Shown in pieces: positions 34,839 to 43,828 of a stretch of 64,000 nucleotides of DNA; the stretch's first letter is position 1, and every line of letters begins with the position of its first letter. The stretch comes from an uncultured Mediterranea sp. (GTDB lineage Bacteria; Bacteroidota; Bacteroidia; Bacteroidales; Bacteroidaceae), in contig CALZEQ010000006.1 in NCBI GenBank assembly GCA_945641355.1, positions 26,427 to 90,426 on the forward strand. The letters run 5' to 3'. A program made the position numbers and the translations under genes. Below the pieces are notes generated by a model that saw only the letters and a list, made by a program, of their open reading frames with translations, was not told the DNA's origin and made no database searches.

Positions 34839-34885
34839 CGAGTGAAGAACGTAAAATCTAATGTTAACTCCAAAAAGCGACAAAA

Positions 34886-34936
34886 ATGGCAGATAATCAT
34901 TTATCAATAGGGCAAAGAAGGGAGGTACGGCGATGA
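34886..34936 (+). CDS. Possible 16-residue leader peptide
   Basis: MADNHLSIGQRREVRR. Its TGA overlaps the ATG of the next gene (ATGA at 34933), so it could couple translation. A GGGAGG sequence inside it can act as ribosome binding site for the downstream gene. Confidence 0.4.
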   Translation: MADNHLSIGQRREVRR

Positions 34937-36426
34937 GTACGATTCCCCACGATATAGATATGCAACTGAGTTCGCTGCGCAACCGGTTCGACGACTTCGT
35001 CTCGGCCTACGCTGACGACCGTTCGGAGGGCATCTGCAAGTTGCAGGCACTGATGCTGATTTACGAGACACACCGGCTGGCCAAGCTCATCAGCACCGGG
35101 CGTGCCATGCAGCTGATTGACTACTTCGACAGGGCTACGCTGCACGACTGGCTGGCCTGCGTGCGCGAGGTAGACCGCCTGCAGTGGATGCTGGAGTACT
35201 CGTCCCTGGCGTGGGACGACCCGTATGAGGAAGAGCTGTTCGACCCCGATTGGCGCGAAGCCGACAGCACGCCCGATGTGGCCGAGGACGAGGTCGACTG
35301 CCGGTTCTTCACCCCGGACGACATGACCGTGTCGCAGCTGTGGAGCAGCCAGCGGCATCAGACGATGGGGCAAGCCTTCTACCGCGCCTACGAGGAGTGG
35401 AACGGACAAGACGAGCTGGAGCAGTACACCCTCCACAAGCTGGACGTCCAGCTGCTGGACGATGCAGAGCCGACGGTAGCCGCCCGCTACCTGGTGCAGG
35501 TGTGCAGCGTGCTCGACACGATGACCAACCGCCAGATTTACGACGAGCTGGTGCGTGCACTGGAGGTACTGCGCATCACCCTCATGCAGCAGGCCGACGA
35601 CGTCTATGGGGTGCGCACGGGCGACTGGGAGGTAGTGCCCCGGCAGGAACCCTCACGTGCCGCCTGTGACCGTACGGACTACCCCTTTGTGAACTACCGC
35701 ACCGAGCGCGACGAGTGGCGCAACGAGGTGGCGCACGACCTGGAGCACAAGGTGCTTGACGAGTGGCGCTGGCAGCAGCGCATCACCCGCCGCCCGCTGA
35801 ACCGTGAAGAGCGCATCCGCTTCCTCTCCGAACGACGCGAGGCCATACTCCGGCAGATGCAGGAGCACTACCCCAAGCTGTGGAGCCTGCGCGAGCGCAG
35901 CGGAGGCTACGACACGGAGGTGAACGCGGATAACTTTGCCCGCATGTTCTACGCCCGCAAGGGCACCGACCGCACCTTCTTCCACCTGCAATGGGAGCTG
36001 GAGTACATCGACGAACTGCTGATGACCCCTCACGTGGAGGCGGCGGCCCCGAAGGCGAAGTCGCCCGAGGAGCAGGCCATGAGCGACTTTGTAGAGAAGC
36101 TGACGCGCCTCGCCGGCACCTGCCACGAACGCTGGCACGGCAGGCGGTGCTCCGCGGGAGCCCATCAGCCGGAGGTGACGGTGGAGATACGGAAGGACGA
36201 ACTCATCCGCCACCTGGACCGTCAGCTGGCCGACACCACCCGGCCCCTGCTGAAGCACTGCTACCCCGTCACGAACCAGTCCAAGCGGCAGTTCTGCCAC
36301 TATGTGACCCGGCTCATCAAGGAGGGCTACTTCGGCAAGCTTCCCAAGAAGGAGCTGGCTGCCATCCTGGCCCCCATCGTGGAGATGAGCGAAGGGACCG
36401 TCAAAAACTACCTGAGCAAAGGGTGA
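34933..36426 (+). CDS. Protein of unknown function, island gene 1
   Basis: 497 residues, mostly helical and rich in Arg, Asp and Glu, with no signal peptide or membrane segment. The C-terminal 60 residues (NQSKRQFCHYVTRLIKEGYF ... MSEGTVKNYLSKG) look like a helix-turn-helix, where MSEGTVKNYLS would be the recognition helix, as in regulators or in primase and replication-initiator tails. I do not recognise the family. It is the first full-length gene after a consensus promoter and heads a run of same-strand unknown genes. Preceded by GGGAGG 9-14 bp before the ATG. Confidence 0.6.
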   Translation: MSTIPHDIDMQLSSLRNRFDDFVSAYADDRSEGICKLQALMLIYETHRLAKLISTGRAMQLIDYFDRATLHDWLACVREVDRLQWMLEYSSLAWDDPYEEELFDPDWREADSTPDVAEDEVDCRFFTPDDMTVSQLWSSQRHQTMGQAFYRAYEEWNGQDELEQYTLHKLDVQLLDDAEPTVAARYLVQVCSVLDTMTNRQIYDELVRALEVLRITLMQQADDVYGVRTGDWEVVPRQEPSRAACDRTDYPFVNYRTERDEWRNEVAHDLEHKVLDEWRWQQRITRRPLNREERIRFLSERREAILRQMQEHYPKLWSLRERSGGYDTEVNADNFARMFYARKGTDRTFFHLQWELEYIDELLMTPHVEAAAPKAKSPEEQAMSDFVEKLTRLAGTCHERWHGRRCSAGAHQPEVTVEIRKDELIRHLDRQLADTTRPLLKHCYPVTNQSKRQFCHYVTRLIKEGYFGKLPKKELAAILAPIVEMSEGTVKNYLSKG

Positions 36427-36472
36427 CGTGTAGGGGGCGCACACGCACAGTCAAATCATCCCCCCGTTTGTG

Positions 36473-36504
36473 ATGAATCATACGGATTAATTCGTGTGAT
36501 TCAT
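36473..36504. repeat. 12-bp inverted repeat
   Basis: ATGAATCATACG-GATTAATT-CGTGTGATTCAT, one mismatch. It lies in the 248-bp gap between island genes 1 and 2; operator or attenuator. The rest of the gap is AT-rich without a clear promoter. Confidence 0.65.
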
Positions 36505-36674
36505 TTCGTTATCCATTAATCCATTGAAAAACAGTATTTTGGATTGAATGAATTAATTCCGTTCACATTTTGAATCACCCGAAATGCCCCTGAATTTTGC
36601 CCACAGAAAATCCGTGATGGCGGATGGTGAGAACAACAAAATTCATTCATTAAAAAAAGAAAAGGAGAAAGATT

Positions 36675-37076
36675 ATGAACGGACAGAACAATCCCACAGC
36701 CTGCAACCTGCAGACGGACGACTCCCGGCACGTACAGCTGGGCGGTCTGGCCTACTACGACGAACGCAAGTATTTCATGTTCAGCCCCGACGTGCCCGTG
36801 CCCCACAGCGTGCCCCGCTTCCGCTGGCAGGGCGTGGCGCAGCAGATGACGGACGGCACCTTCGACTTCGTGGCCAAGCCCCGCCTGCGCCCGCAGTCGC
36901 GGCTCATCAAGAAACTCTGCCACGGACGGGTGAGCCACACCAAGGACGGAGCCGTGCAGCTGACGCTGAAGGTATTCGCCTACGAGGGAGTGAACATCAA
37001 CGAGGCACTGCGCCAGGAGGCCGCAGAGGCAGCCGAAGCCGTGCGCACCTACCAGCTGACGACGATAACCGAATAA
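36675..37076 (+). CDS. Protein of unknown function, island gene 2
   Basis: 133 residues from the ATG at 36675, after AAAGGAG. Predicted beta-rich with basic turns (PKPRLRPQSRLIKKLCHGRV region), a shape that could bind nucleic acid, ending in an Ala/Glu helix. No recognisable motif. It lies 22 bp before the 834-residue gene; the two are probably translated together. Confidence 0.6.
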   Translation: MNGQNNPTACNLQTDDSRHVQLGGLAYYDERKYFMFSPDVPVPHSVPRFRWQGVAQQMTDGTFDFVAKPRLRPQSRLIKKLCHGRVSHTKDGAVQLTLKVFAYEGVNINEALRQEAAEAAEAVRTYQLTTITE

Positions 37077-37098
37077 AGACAGAGGAGGAGAACGAATC

Positions 37099-39603
37099 AT
37101 GAGTTGTTACCTGATTACCGTGGAGCAGGGCCGCAAGGTGGCCCGCCCCATCACCTCTGAAGAGGAGTACAGAAAGCTGCGAGGCAGCTCGGCACAGCTG
37201 GCCAACCTGCGCCTGGCACGCGAAGGCAACGAGGCCGCCAAACGGCGGCTGATACAGTTCAACTACTCGGGACACTACCCCCCGACAGCCGACGGCACTG
37301 CCCGCCCCGTCAAGGGACACCGCCTGCCCTCCAAGGCCTTCGGCTTCGACCTGGACGACCGCGAAGCCTTCAATCAGGCCTCCCGACTGCTGCTGGCCCG
37401 GCCCGAAGAGTACGGCCTGCTGATGCTGGAGCGCAGTGCACGGCAGGGCGGACACGCCGTCTTCCGCCGCGAGGCAGGCCGCACCATACTGGAGAACCAA
37501 GTGCGCATGGCCGCCCAGCTGCAGTGCGAGATGGACACCTCGGCACACGACATCAACCGCGTCTACTTCACCACCAGCGACGCCCCCGACGACCTGCTCT
37601 ACCTCTCGCCCGACCTCTTTGCCGACACCTACGACGAGGCCGAGGTGACCGCCGAAGCACGCCTGCTGGAGGAGCGCGAACGCTGCGGACACGAAGAGCT
37701 GCCACAGGGGGCGCACCGCGCCAACAAGCACTTCAGGGTAAGCCTGCCCGCCGCCGACACCGCGACTACTGAAACCGCGACTGCTGAAACCGCGACTGCT
37801 GAAACCGTGACCGCTGAAACCGTGACCGCCGACACCGTGACCGCCGCCCCGGCAGCAGCCGAACCCGCCGCTCCGGCAGCAACGGACACCTACCTCGGCA
37901 TCCCCTACGCCGACATCATCGGCAAGTGGTGGCAGCTGTACAACGACGGACAGACCCCCGTGCGCTCCAACCGCGACGTGCTGACCTACGAGCTGGCCGT
38001 CAACCTGCGCCACATCTGCGGCTTCGACCGTGCACTGATGGAGCACGTCATCCCCTGCTACGACGGATTCCCCCCGGCGCAGAAGATGAAGTGCATCGAC
38101 TCTGCCCTGGCCGAGAAGCGCACCCAGATGCCCCGCCGCCTGCGCGACGTGCTGATAGCCCTGCAGCGCGACCGCCTGTGCTGCGGCACTGACCCCGACA
38201 CCGCCACCGCCGAAGGGTGGGAGGAGAGCCTGGGCGACCTCTACTACTACAACCTGCTGCCCCGCCTGCCGCAGGGCGTGCGCGACTCCGTCGAGGCAGC
38301 CGGACGCCCGCTGGCCATGGCCGCCCTCATCGCCATAGCACCCGCCATCGGAGCACTGGCCACGGGCGTGAAGCTGGACGTGCACGGCAAGGCACGCGGA
38401 CTGAACCTCTGCTCGTTCATCGCAGGCGACTTTGCCAGCGGCAAGGGACAGCTGGACGACATCATCGCCGCCTGGATGCAGGAGCTGCAGGCCGAGGCCG
38501 ACATCTACACCCTGCAGGAGGAGGAGTGGGCCGCCAAGACCAAGCGCATGAAGAGCGGAAAGGCACCCGAGCAGCCCCGGCTGCCCGTCCGGATGCTGAC
38601 GCTGAACAACACCGTGGCCAACATCGCCGAACGCCTGGCCAACACCGAAGGCAAGCACTCCTTCTCCTTCACCCCCGAGGCCGACAACGTGGCACTGAAG
38701 TGGAAGCAGTCCGTCAGCGACTTCAGCGTCATGCTGCGCCAGGCCTACGACGAGGCACGCTACGACCGCGAAGCCAAGTCGGCCGAGGCCGTGAGGGTGC
38801 ACATACAGAAGCTGCTGTGGAACGTCACCATGTGCGGCACGCAGGACGCCCTCTACCGCGTGGTGACCAACTATACCGACGGACTGCTCTCGCGACTGGC
38901 CATCGCCCGCACGCCCGACAACACCTTCGCGCCCCTGGCCGACCATCCCGCACAGCTCACCCCCGAGCTGGCCGAGAACATCCGCCAGATAGCCCACCTG
39001 CTGCCCCTGATGCAGGGCACCGTCTGTCTGCCCCGTCTGGAGGAGCGTGGCCGCCGGTGGCTGGAGACCGTCCGCAAAGAGGCACTGAAGAACGACGACC
39101 GCGTGCTGGCCCGCCAGCGCTTCCGCGGCTGCGTCAACGCCCAGCGCATCACCACCGCCCTGTGGCTGCCCAAGGTGGCCGAACAGCTCATCCGCAAGCA
39201 CGGGCTCCACGGGGCAGAGGTGCGCCTCAAGCAGTCGCCCGATGTGTGGATAGCCATGCTCCTGCGGCAGCAGACGGACGAGATGCTCACCCTCTTCGAC
39301 ATCGTGGCCGACTACCTGCTGGACAACGACCTCTACTACTTCCGCGACCGCATCGAGCAGGCCTACGAGGCACGGAGTTACCGGGCCGATGCCGGAACCC
39401 TCCGCGCCCGCCGCGGACGCAACGACACCATCTACGAGCGGCTCACGCCCCAGTTCACCTTCGACCAGGCACTGCAGCAGACCCTGGCGCAGAAGGGAAT
39501 GCAGGCCACCCGCAACAGCGTACACCAGATGCTGAAAAACTGGCGCAAGCAGGGCCTGATTGCCCCGGCACCCGACGGCACCTGGCGCAAGGTGGCGCAA
39601 TGA
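37099..39603 (+). CDS. Large protein with degenerate P-loop, primase/helicase-like (VirE-N/DUF3987-like)
   Basis: 834 residues. The N-terminal 200 residues, with DINRVYFTTSDAPDDLLYLS, resemble the BT4734/VirE N-terminal domain that precedes primase-helicase modules. A linker of Thr/Ala/Glu repeats follows (about 220-258). The C-terminal part resembles the DUF3987-type ATPase: GDFASGKGQLDDII at about residue 443 has the GxxxxGK P-loop frame but Gly where Ser or Thr should bind Mg, and LNNTVANIAERLANTEGKHS follows. The end (NSVHQMLKNWRKQGLIAPAP) looks like a winged helix. Family assignment is from motif similarity and not certain. Confidence 0.55.
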   Translation: MSCYLITVEQGRKVARPITSEEEYRKLRGSSAQLANLRLAREGNEAAKRRLIQFNYSGHYPPTADGTARPVKGHRLPSKAFGFDLDDREAFNQASRLLLARPEEYGLLMLERSARQGGHAVFRREAGRTILENQVRMAAQLQCEMDTSAHDINRVYFTTSDAPDDLLYLSPDLFADTYDEAEVTAEARLLEERERCGHEELPQGAHRANKHFRVSLPAADTATTETATAETATAETVTAETVTADTVTAAPAAAEPAAPAATDTYLGIPYADIIGKWWQLYNDGQTPVRSNRDVLTYELAVNLRHICGFDRALMEHVIPCYDGFPPAQKMKCIDSALAEKRTQMPRRLRDVLIALQRDRLCCGTDPDTATAEGWEESLGDLYYYNLLPRLPQGVRDSVEAAGRPLAMAALIAIAPAIGALATGVKLDVHGKARGLNLCSFIAGDFASGKGQLDDIIAAWMQELQAEADIYTLQEEEWAAKTKRMKSGKAPEQPRLPVRMLTLNNTVANIAERLANTEGKHSFSFTPEADNVALKWKQSVSDFSVMLRQAYDEARYDREAKSAEAVRVHIQKLLWNVTMCGTQDALYRVVTNYTDGLLSRLAIARTPDNTFAPLADHPAQLTPELAENIRQIAHLLPLMQGTVCLPRLEERGRRWLETVRKEALKNDDRVLARQRFRGCVNAQRITTALWLPKVAEQLIRKHGLHGAEVRLKQSPDVWIAMLLRQQTDEMLTLFDIVADYLLDNDLYYFRDRIEQAYEARSYRADAGTLRARRGRNDTIYERLTPQFTFDQALQQTLAQKGMQATRNSVHQMLKNWRKQGLIAPAPDGTWRKVAQ
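37762..37840 (+). repeat. 15-bp coding tandem repeat
   Basis: Five units of a 15-bp sequence (GCGACTGCTGAAACC and GTGACCGCTGAAACC types) encode the TATAE/TVTAE linker of the 834-residue protein. The length keeps the frame, so copy number could vary without breaking the gene. Confidence 0.85.
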
Positions 39604-39631
39604 CGCTGGCGTGAATGCGCCGTGTGCGGGT

Positions 39632-39657
39632 GGGCGGACACACAGGTCCGCCCCTAC
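39632..39657 (-). repeat. REP palindrome
   Basis: GGGCGGAC-ACACAG-GTCCGCCC-CTAC; preceded by CGTGTGCGGGT, the reverse complement of the spacer at 34480-34500. It starts 29 bp past the 834-residue gene. Confidence 0.9.
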
Positions 39658-39714
39658 GGGTCTGTAATACGCATTCAATCAATCCTATTGCAATGAATCG
39701 TTCCCCCGCAGCGT

Positions 39715-39740
39715 GTAGGGGCAGACCTATGTGTCTGCCC
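39715..39740 (+). repeat. REP palindrome (A/T variant)
   Basis: GTAG-GGGCAGAC-CTATGT-GTCTGCCC. Confidence 0.9.
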
Positions 39741-39754
39741 TGAATGCCGATGGC

Positions 39755-39809
39755 GCAGTGACGCGGTCATGATTGTCACATTGTCATGTTGTCAAAAAGG
39801 ATTTCAGCT
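39755..39809 (-). repeat. Octamer module, inverted copy
   Basis: Reverse complement of the module at 31324 and 34203: GCAGTGACGCGGTCATGATTG, CACATTGTCATGTTGTCA and AAAAGGATTTCAGCT. It lies opposite in orientation to the left-hand copies. Confidence 0.85.
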
Positions 39810-39841
39810 CAAAACTTAAAACCTCAAAACTTAAAACAAAA

Positions 39842-40216
39842 ATGCACATCGAAAACACCCAACCCTGCTTCGTGTCCCTCTGGCAGCAGCTGGAGCGCAC
39901 CCGCTGCCTCTTCCTGGGGCAATACCGCCGCTACTGCATCCGGCGCATCTGCCGGTCGTGGTTCCCCGGCGCATCGGCGGACGACCTCATCTGCGAGGTC
40001 TGCCATCTGTGCGGCCAGCAAGGCTACGACCTGCTGCCGCCCCCTGCACTCAATCCCTATCCCCACCGCGAGTTTCTCCGCGCACTGGTGGCCGTCCGGC
40101 TGGGGCTGGGCGTGAGGGCCGTCAACCTCAAGGCCCTCGACGCCGCCTACTCCGTCGCCTTCCCTCACAGCACGCCCCTCAACGTGGCGAAGAAGAAGAA
40201 GCGTCCGCCCGGCTGA
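39842..40216 (+). CDS. Protein of unknown function, island gene 4
   Basis: 124 residues from the ATG at 39842. It is Arg- and Cys-rich near the N-terminus (SLWQQLERTRC, RICRSWF, CEVCHLCGQQGYD), and ends in a basic tail (KKKKRPPG). The Cys clusters (CEVCHLC) could bind a metal, but no full zinc-finger spacing is apparent. No Shine-Dalgarno sequence; it starts just behind the inverted octamer module. Same strand as the other island genes but separated by two REPs. Confidence 0.5.
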   Translation: MHIENTQPCFVSLWQQLERTRCLFLGQYRRYCIRRICRSWFPGASADDLICEVCHLCGQQGYDLLPPPALNPYPHREFLRALVAVRLGLGVRAVNLKALDAAYSVAFPHSTPLNVAKKKKRPPG

Positions 40217-40352
40217 TGCGCCCCTGTTCACCCCTCTTTATACGAAACTTGAGCCACTATCCTGTAGACATCCGAATGGGTTCTCAGGATATTTTTTTGT
40301 GTCATAGAGCCAATTCTTCGCCCAACCTTCTCTGTCAACCAAAAAATATTTG

Positions 40353-40360
40353 TAACTTTG
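40353..40360 (+). promoter_or_regulatory. -7 box of pheT
   Basis: TAACTTTG, 36 bp before the pheT ATG. Confidence 0.55.
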
Positions 40361-40395
40361 CGGGTCACTTTTGAAAACAATAAAATAATAACGAT

Positions 40396-42858
40396 ATGAA
40401 TATCTCTTATAATTGGCTGAAGGAGTATGTGGATTTCGACCTCACACCGGAAGAAGTCGCTGCGGCACTGACATCTATCGGACTGGAAACCGGCGGAGTA
40501 GAGGAAGTGCAGACTATTAAAGGCGGACTGGAAGGACTGGTGATAGGCGAAGTGCTGACATGCGAACCTCACCCGAACTCGGACCACATGCACGTGACAA
40601 CGGTAAACCTGGGACAAGGAGAACCGGTGCAGATTGTGTGTGGAGCACCGAACGTGGCTGCCGGACAGAAAGTAGTGGTGGCTACACTGGGTACAAAACT
40701 GTATGATGGAGACGAATGTTTTACCATCAAGAAGTCGAAACTGCGCGGCGTGGAGTCGAACGGCATGATTTGTGCCGAGGACGAAATTGGCATCGGAACG
40801 GATCATGCAGGCATCATCGTGCTGCCTGATACGGCTGTGCCCGGTACGCCTGCCAAGGAGTATTACAACATCAAGAGCGACTATGTGCTGGAGGTAGACA
40901 TCACACCGAACCGAGCAGACGCCTGCTCGCACTACGGAGTGGCCCGCGACCTGTACGCCTACCTGGTGCAGAACGGCAAGGCTACCGGCCTGAAAAAACC
41001 GTCGGTGGATGCTTTCGCGGTAGAGAATCACGACCTCGACATCCGGGTGACGGTGGAGAATGCAGAGGCTTGTCCGCGTTATGCAGGCGTGTCGGTGAAA
41101 GGGGTGACGGTGAAGGAGAGCCCCGAGTGGCTGCAGAACAAGCTGCGCATCATCGGACTGCGTCCCATCAACAATGTGGTGGACATCACAAACTACATCG
41201 TACACGCATTCGGACAACCGTTGCACTGCTTTGATGCCGACAAGATAAAGGGAGGAGAGGTCATCGTGAAGACCATGCCCGCAGGAACGCCGTTCGTGAC
41301 GCTGGATGGCGTGGAACGCAAGCTGGACGAACGCGACCTGATGATTTGCAATCAAGAGGAGCCCATGTGCATTGCCGGCGTGTTTGGCGGATTGGATTCG
41401 GGCTCGACTGAAGCCACAAAGGATGTCTTCCTGGAGAGTGCCTACTTCCATCCTACCTGGGTGCGCAAGACGGCTCGCCGCCATGGCCTGAGTACAGATG
41501 CCTCCTTCAGGTTCGAACGTGGCATCGACCCCAACGCAACCCTCTACTGCCTGAAACTGGCTGCCTTGATGGTGAAGGAACTGGCAGGTGGCACCATTGC
41601 ATCGGACATCAAGGATGTGTGCGCGGCACCGGCACAGGACTTCCGCGTGGAGCTGCCTTATGCAAAGGTACATTCGCTGATAGGCAAGGAGATTCCGGCC
41701 GAAACCATCAAGCGCATTGTAAGCAGCCTGGAGATGAAAGTGGTGGAAGAGACTGCCGAAGGACTGACGCTGGACGTTCCGCCTTATCGGGTGGATGTGC
41801 AGCGCGATTGCGACGTGATAGAGGACATCCTGCGCATCTACGGATATAATAATGTAGAGATACCCGATACGTTGAAGTCCAGCCTGACTACCAAGGGCGA
41901 ACAAGACCGGTCGAACAAACTGCAGAATCTGGTTGCCGAGCAGCTGGTAGGCTGCGGATTCAATGAAATACTGAACAACTCGCTGACGAGAGCGGCCTAC
42001 TACGAAGGGCTAGAGGCCTATCCGGCCAAGCGTCTGGTGAAGCTGATGAACCCGTTGAGTGCCGACCTGAATGCGATGCGGCAGACGCTGCTCTTCGGCG
42101 GCCTGGAAAGCATCGTGCGCAATGCCAACCGCAAGAATGCCGACCTGAAATTCTTTGAGTTCGGCAATTGCTACTATTACGATGAAGAGAGACGCAACCC
42201 CGAAAAGTCGCTGGCGGCCTACTCGGAAGATTGCCATCTGGGATTGTGGGTGACAGGCAAGAAGGTGACAAACTCGTGGGCACATGCCGATGAAAACAGC
42301 TCGGTGTACGAACTGAAAGCCTACGTGGAGAATATCTTTGCCCGCCTGGGTGTGGCCATGCGCGGACTGGTGGTCGGCGTCCTGGCTGACGATGTGTTTG
42401 CTACAGCACTCTCGGTGCAGACCCGGGGCGGAAAGCGGCTGGCTACGTTTGGCGTAGTCACCAAGAAGATTCTGAAGGCCTTCGATATAGACAACGAGGT
42501 CTATTTCGCCGACTTGAACTGGAAAGAGCTGATGAAGGCCGTGAAGAGTGTGAAGGTGAACTATACGGAACTCTCCAAGTTCCCCGCCGTGAAGCGCGAC
42601 CTGGCTCTGCTGATAGACAAGAACGTGCCGTTTGCCGATATCGAAAAGATTGCTTTCGAAACAGAAAAGAAGCTGCTGAAGGAGGTGGCCCTGTTCGATG
42701 TGTATGAAGGCAAGAACCTGGAAGCCGGCAAGAAGAGCTACGCTGTCAGCTTCCTGCTGCAGGACGAAACGGCTACGCTGAACGACAAGCAGATAGACAA
42801 GATAATGTCGAAACTGGTGGCAAACCTGGAAAGCAAACTGGGTGCCAAGCTGAGATAA
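40396..42858 (+). CDS. pheT: Phenylalanyl-tRNA synthetase beta subunit
   Basis: 820 residues, full length. N-terminal core with a tRNA-binding (EMAP-like) domain (VIGEVLTCEPHPNSDHMHVT), B3/B4 editing region, B5 domain, catalytic-like core and a C-terminal FDX-ACB domain (YTELSKFPAVKRDLALLIDK). It pairs with PheS, not in the window. It follows the island by 180 bp and marks the return to moderate GC. Confidence 0.97.
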   Translation: MNISYNWLKEYVDFDLTPEEVAAALTSIGLETGGVEEVQTIKGGLEGLVIGEVLTCEPHPNSDHMHVTTVNLGQGEPVQIVCGAPNVAAGQKVVVATLGTKLYDGDECFTIKKSKLRGVESNGMICAEDEIGIGTDHAGIIVLPDTAVPGTPAKEYYNIKSDYVLEVDITPNRADACSHYGVARDLYAYLVQNGKATGLKKPSVDAFAVENHDLDIRVTVENAEACPRYAGVSVKGVTVKESPEWLQNKLRIIGLRPINNVVDITNYIVHAFGQPLHCFDADKIKGGEVIVKTMPAGTPFVTLDGVERKLDERDLMICNQEEPMCIAGVFGGLDSGSTEATKDVFLESAYFHPTWVRKTARRHGLSTDASFRFERGIDPNATLYCLKLAALMVKELAGGTIASDIKDVCAAPAQDFRVELPYAKVHSLIGKEIPAETIKRIVSSLEMKVVEETAEGLTLDVPPYRVDVQRDCDVIEDILRIYGYNNVEIPDTLKSSLTTKGEQDRSNKLQNLVAEQLVGCGFNEILNNSLTRAAYYEGLEAYPAKRLVKLMNPLSADLNAMRQTLLFGGLESIVRNANRKNADLKFFEFGNCYYYDEERRNPEKSLAAYSEDCHLGLWVTGKKVTNSWAHADENSSVYELKAYVENIFARLGVAMRGLVVGVLADDVFATALSVQTRGGKRLATFGVVTKKILKAFDIDNEVYFADLNWKELMKAVKSVKVNYTELSKFPAVKRDLALLIDKNVPFADIEKIAFETEKKLLKEVALFDVYEGKNLEAGKKSYAVSFLLQDETATLNDKQIDKIMSKLVANLESKLGAKLR

Positions 42859-42898
42859 TGAACGATAACAACAGTAAAACTCATAAAATATACTACCA

Positions 42899-43630
42899 AT
42901 GGGAAGAGCGTTTGAATATAGAAAAGCTACCAAACTGAAAAGATGGGGTCACATGGCAAAGACCTTTACAAGACTGGGTAAACAAATTGCAATCGCAGTG
43001 AAAGCTGGAGGTCCGGAGCCTGAGAACAACCCGACGTTGCGTTCGGTCATCGCTACATGTAAGCGCGAAAACATGCCGAAGGACAACATCGAACGTGCCA
43101 TCAAGAATGCGATGGGCAAGGACCAGAGTGACTACAAGAGCATGACGTACGAGGGATACGGCCCTCACGGCATTGCCATCTTTGTGGACACGTTGACCGA
43201 TAACACAACACGTACCGTAGCCGATGTCCGTTCGGTATTCAACAAGTTCGGAGGCAACCTGGGCACTACCGGTTCGCTGGCATTCTTGTTCGACCACAAG
43301 TGCGTCTTCACTTTCAAGAAGAAAGCCGATATGGACATGGAGGAGTTCATCCTGGATATGATTGACTTCGATGTAGACGAAGACTACGAGGAGGATGAAG
43401 AAGAGGGCACCGTAACCATCTATGGCGACCCCAAGAGCTACTCGGCCATCCAGAAGCATCTGGAAGAGGGCGGTTTCGAGGATGTCGGCGGTGAGTTCAC
43501 TTACATCCCCAACGACTTGAAGGAGATTACCCCCGAGCAGCGTGAAACCATTGACAAGATGGTGGAGCGTCTGGAAGAATTTGATGACGTACAGACGGTT
43601 TATACCAACATGAAGCCGGCTGAAGAGTAA
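42899..43630 (+). CDS. YebC/PmpR-family protein
   Basis: 243 residues: MGRAFEYRKATKLKRWGHMAK at the N-terminus (most family members begin MAGHSKW), then the DNA/RNA-contact block NPTLRSVIATCKRENMPKDN, and an acidic C-terminal segment DEDYEEDEEE. Members act as transcription factors or relieve ribosome stalling. It lies 41 bp after pheT. Confidence 0.9.
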   Translation: MGRAFEYRKATKLKRWGHMAKTFTRLGKQIAIAVKAGGPEPENNPTLRSVIATCKRENMPKDNIERAIKNAMGKDQSDYKSMTYEGYGPHGIAIFVDTLTDNTTRTVADVRSVFNKFGGNLGTTGSLAFLFDHKCVFTFKKKADMDMEEFILDMIDFDVDEDYEEDEEEGTVTIYGDPKSYSAIQKHLEEGGFEDVGGEFTYIPNDLKEITPEQRETIDKMVERLEEFDDVQTVYTNMKPAEE

Positions 43631-43672
43631 GCGGAAACCCCGTCTGTATACGGACGGAACGTTCCTCTATAA

Positions 43673-43753
43673 AGCACGGAATCCTGAGACTATGGCGGTC
43701 CTTTTATATTTTTGACGGGCTGCACTTCTCGGGGTTCCGTGCTCCTTTTTTTT
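43673..43753 (+). terminator. Terminator after yebC-like gene
   Basis: AGCACGGAA and TTCCGTGCT arms with a large interior, followed by TTTTTTTT (43746-43753). Confidence 0.6.
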
Positions 43754-43796
43754 CGTAATGTCACAGTACTGACACAACTTTGTAACCCGCTTCCTG

Positions 43797-43804
43797 TAGT
43801 TTTG
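43797..43804 (+). promoter_or_regulatory. -7 box upstream of the ppk remnant
   Basis: TAGTTTTG, 25 bp before the ATG at 43829; the promoter appears preserved though the gene is not. Confidence 0.5.
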
Positions 43805-43828
43805 TCTCTCAAAAAAAAACAGGAAGAA

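Larger units (their letters stand above)
33811..34885. other. 1.1-kb gene-free, repeat-dense region
   Basis: From left to right: heptamer array (33918-33943), a REP half with conserved spacer (about 34119-34175), REP (34176-34201), octamer module (34203-34270), REP with an expanded loop (34301-34369), decamer repeats (34381-34448), REP pair (34452-34549), octamer arrays around an AT palindrome (34573-34724), a small palindrome (34746-34758) and the promoter of the plus-strand operon. Confidence 0.8.

Noticed and set aside
36997..39678. 893-codon open frame antisense to the 834-residue gene
   Set aside because: Product of high GC in the third position; composition is Gly/Val/His-rich without domains, and the plus frame has better start, spacing and motifs.
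31177..39809. The island as a composite transposon or integrative element
   Set aside because: No integrase, DDE transposase, target duplication or tRNA attachment site could be found; the bracketing repeats also occur singly elsewhere.
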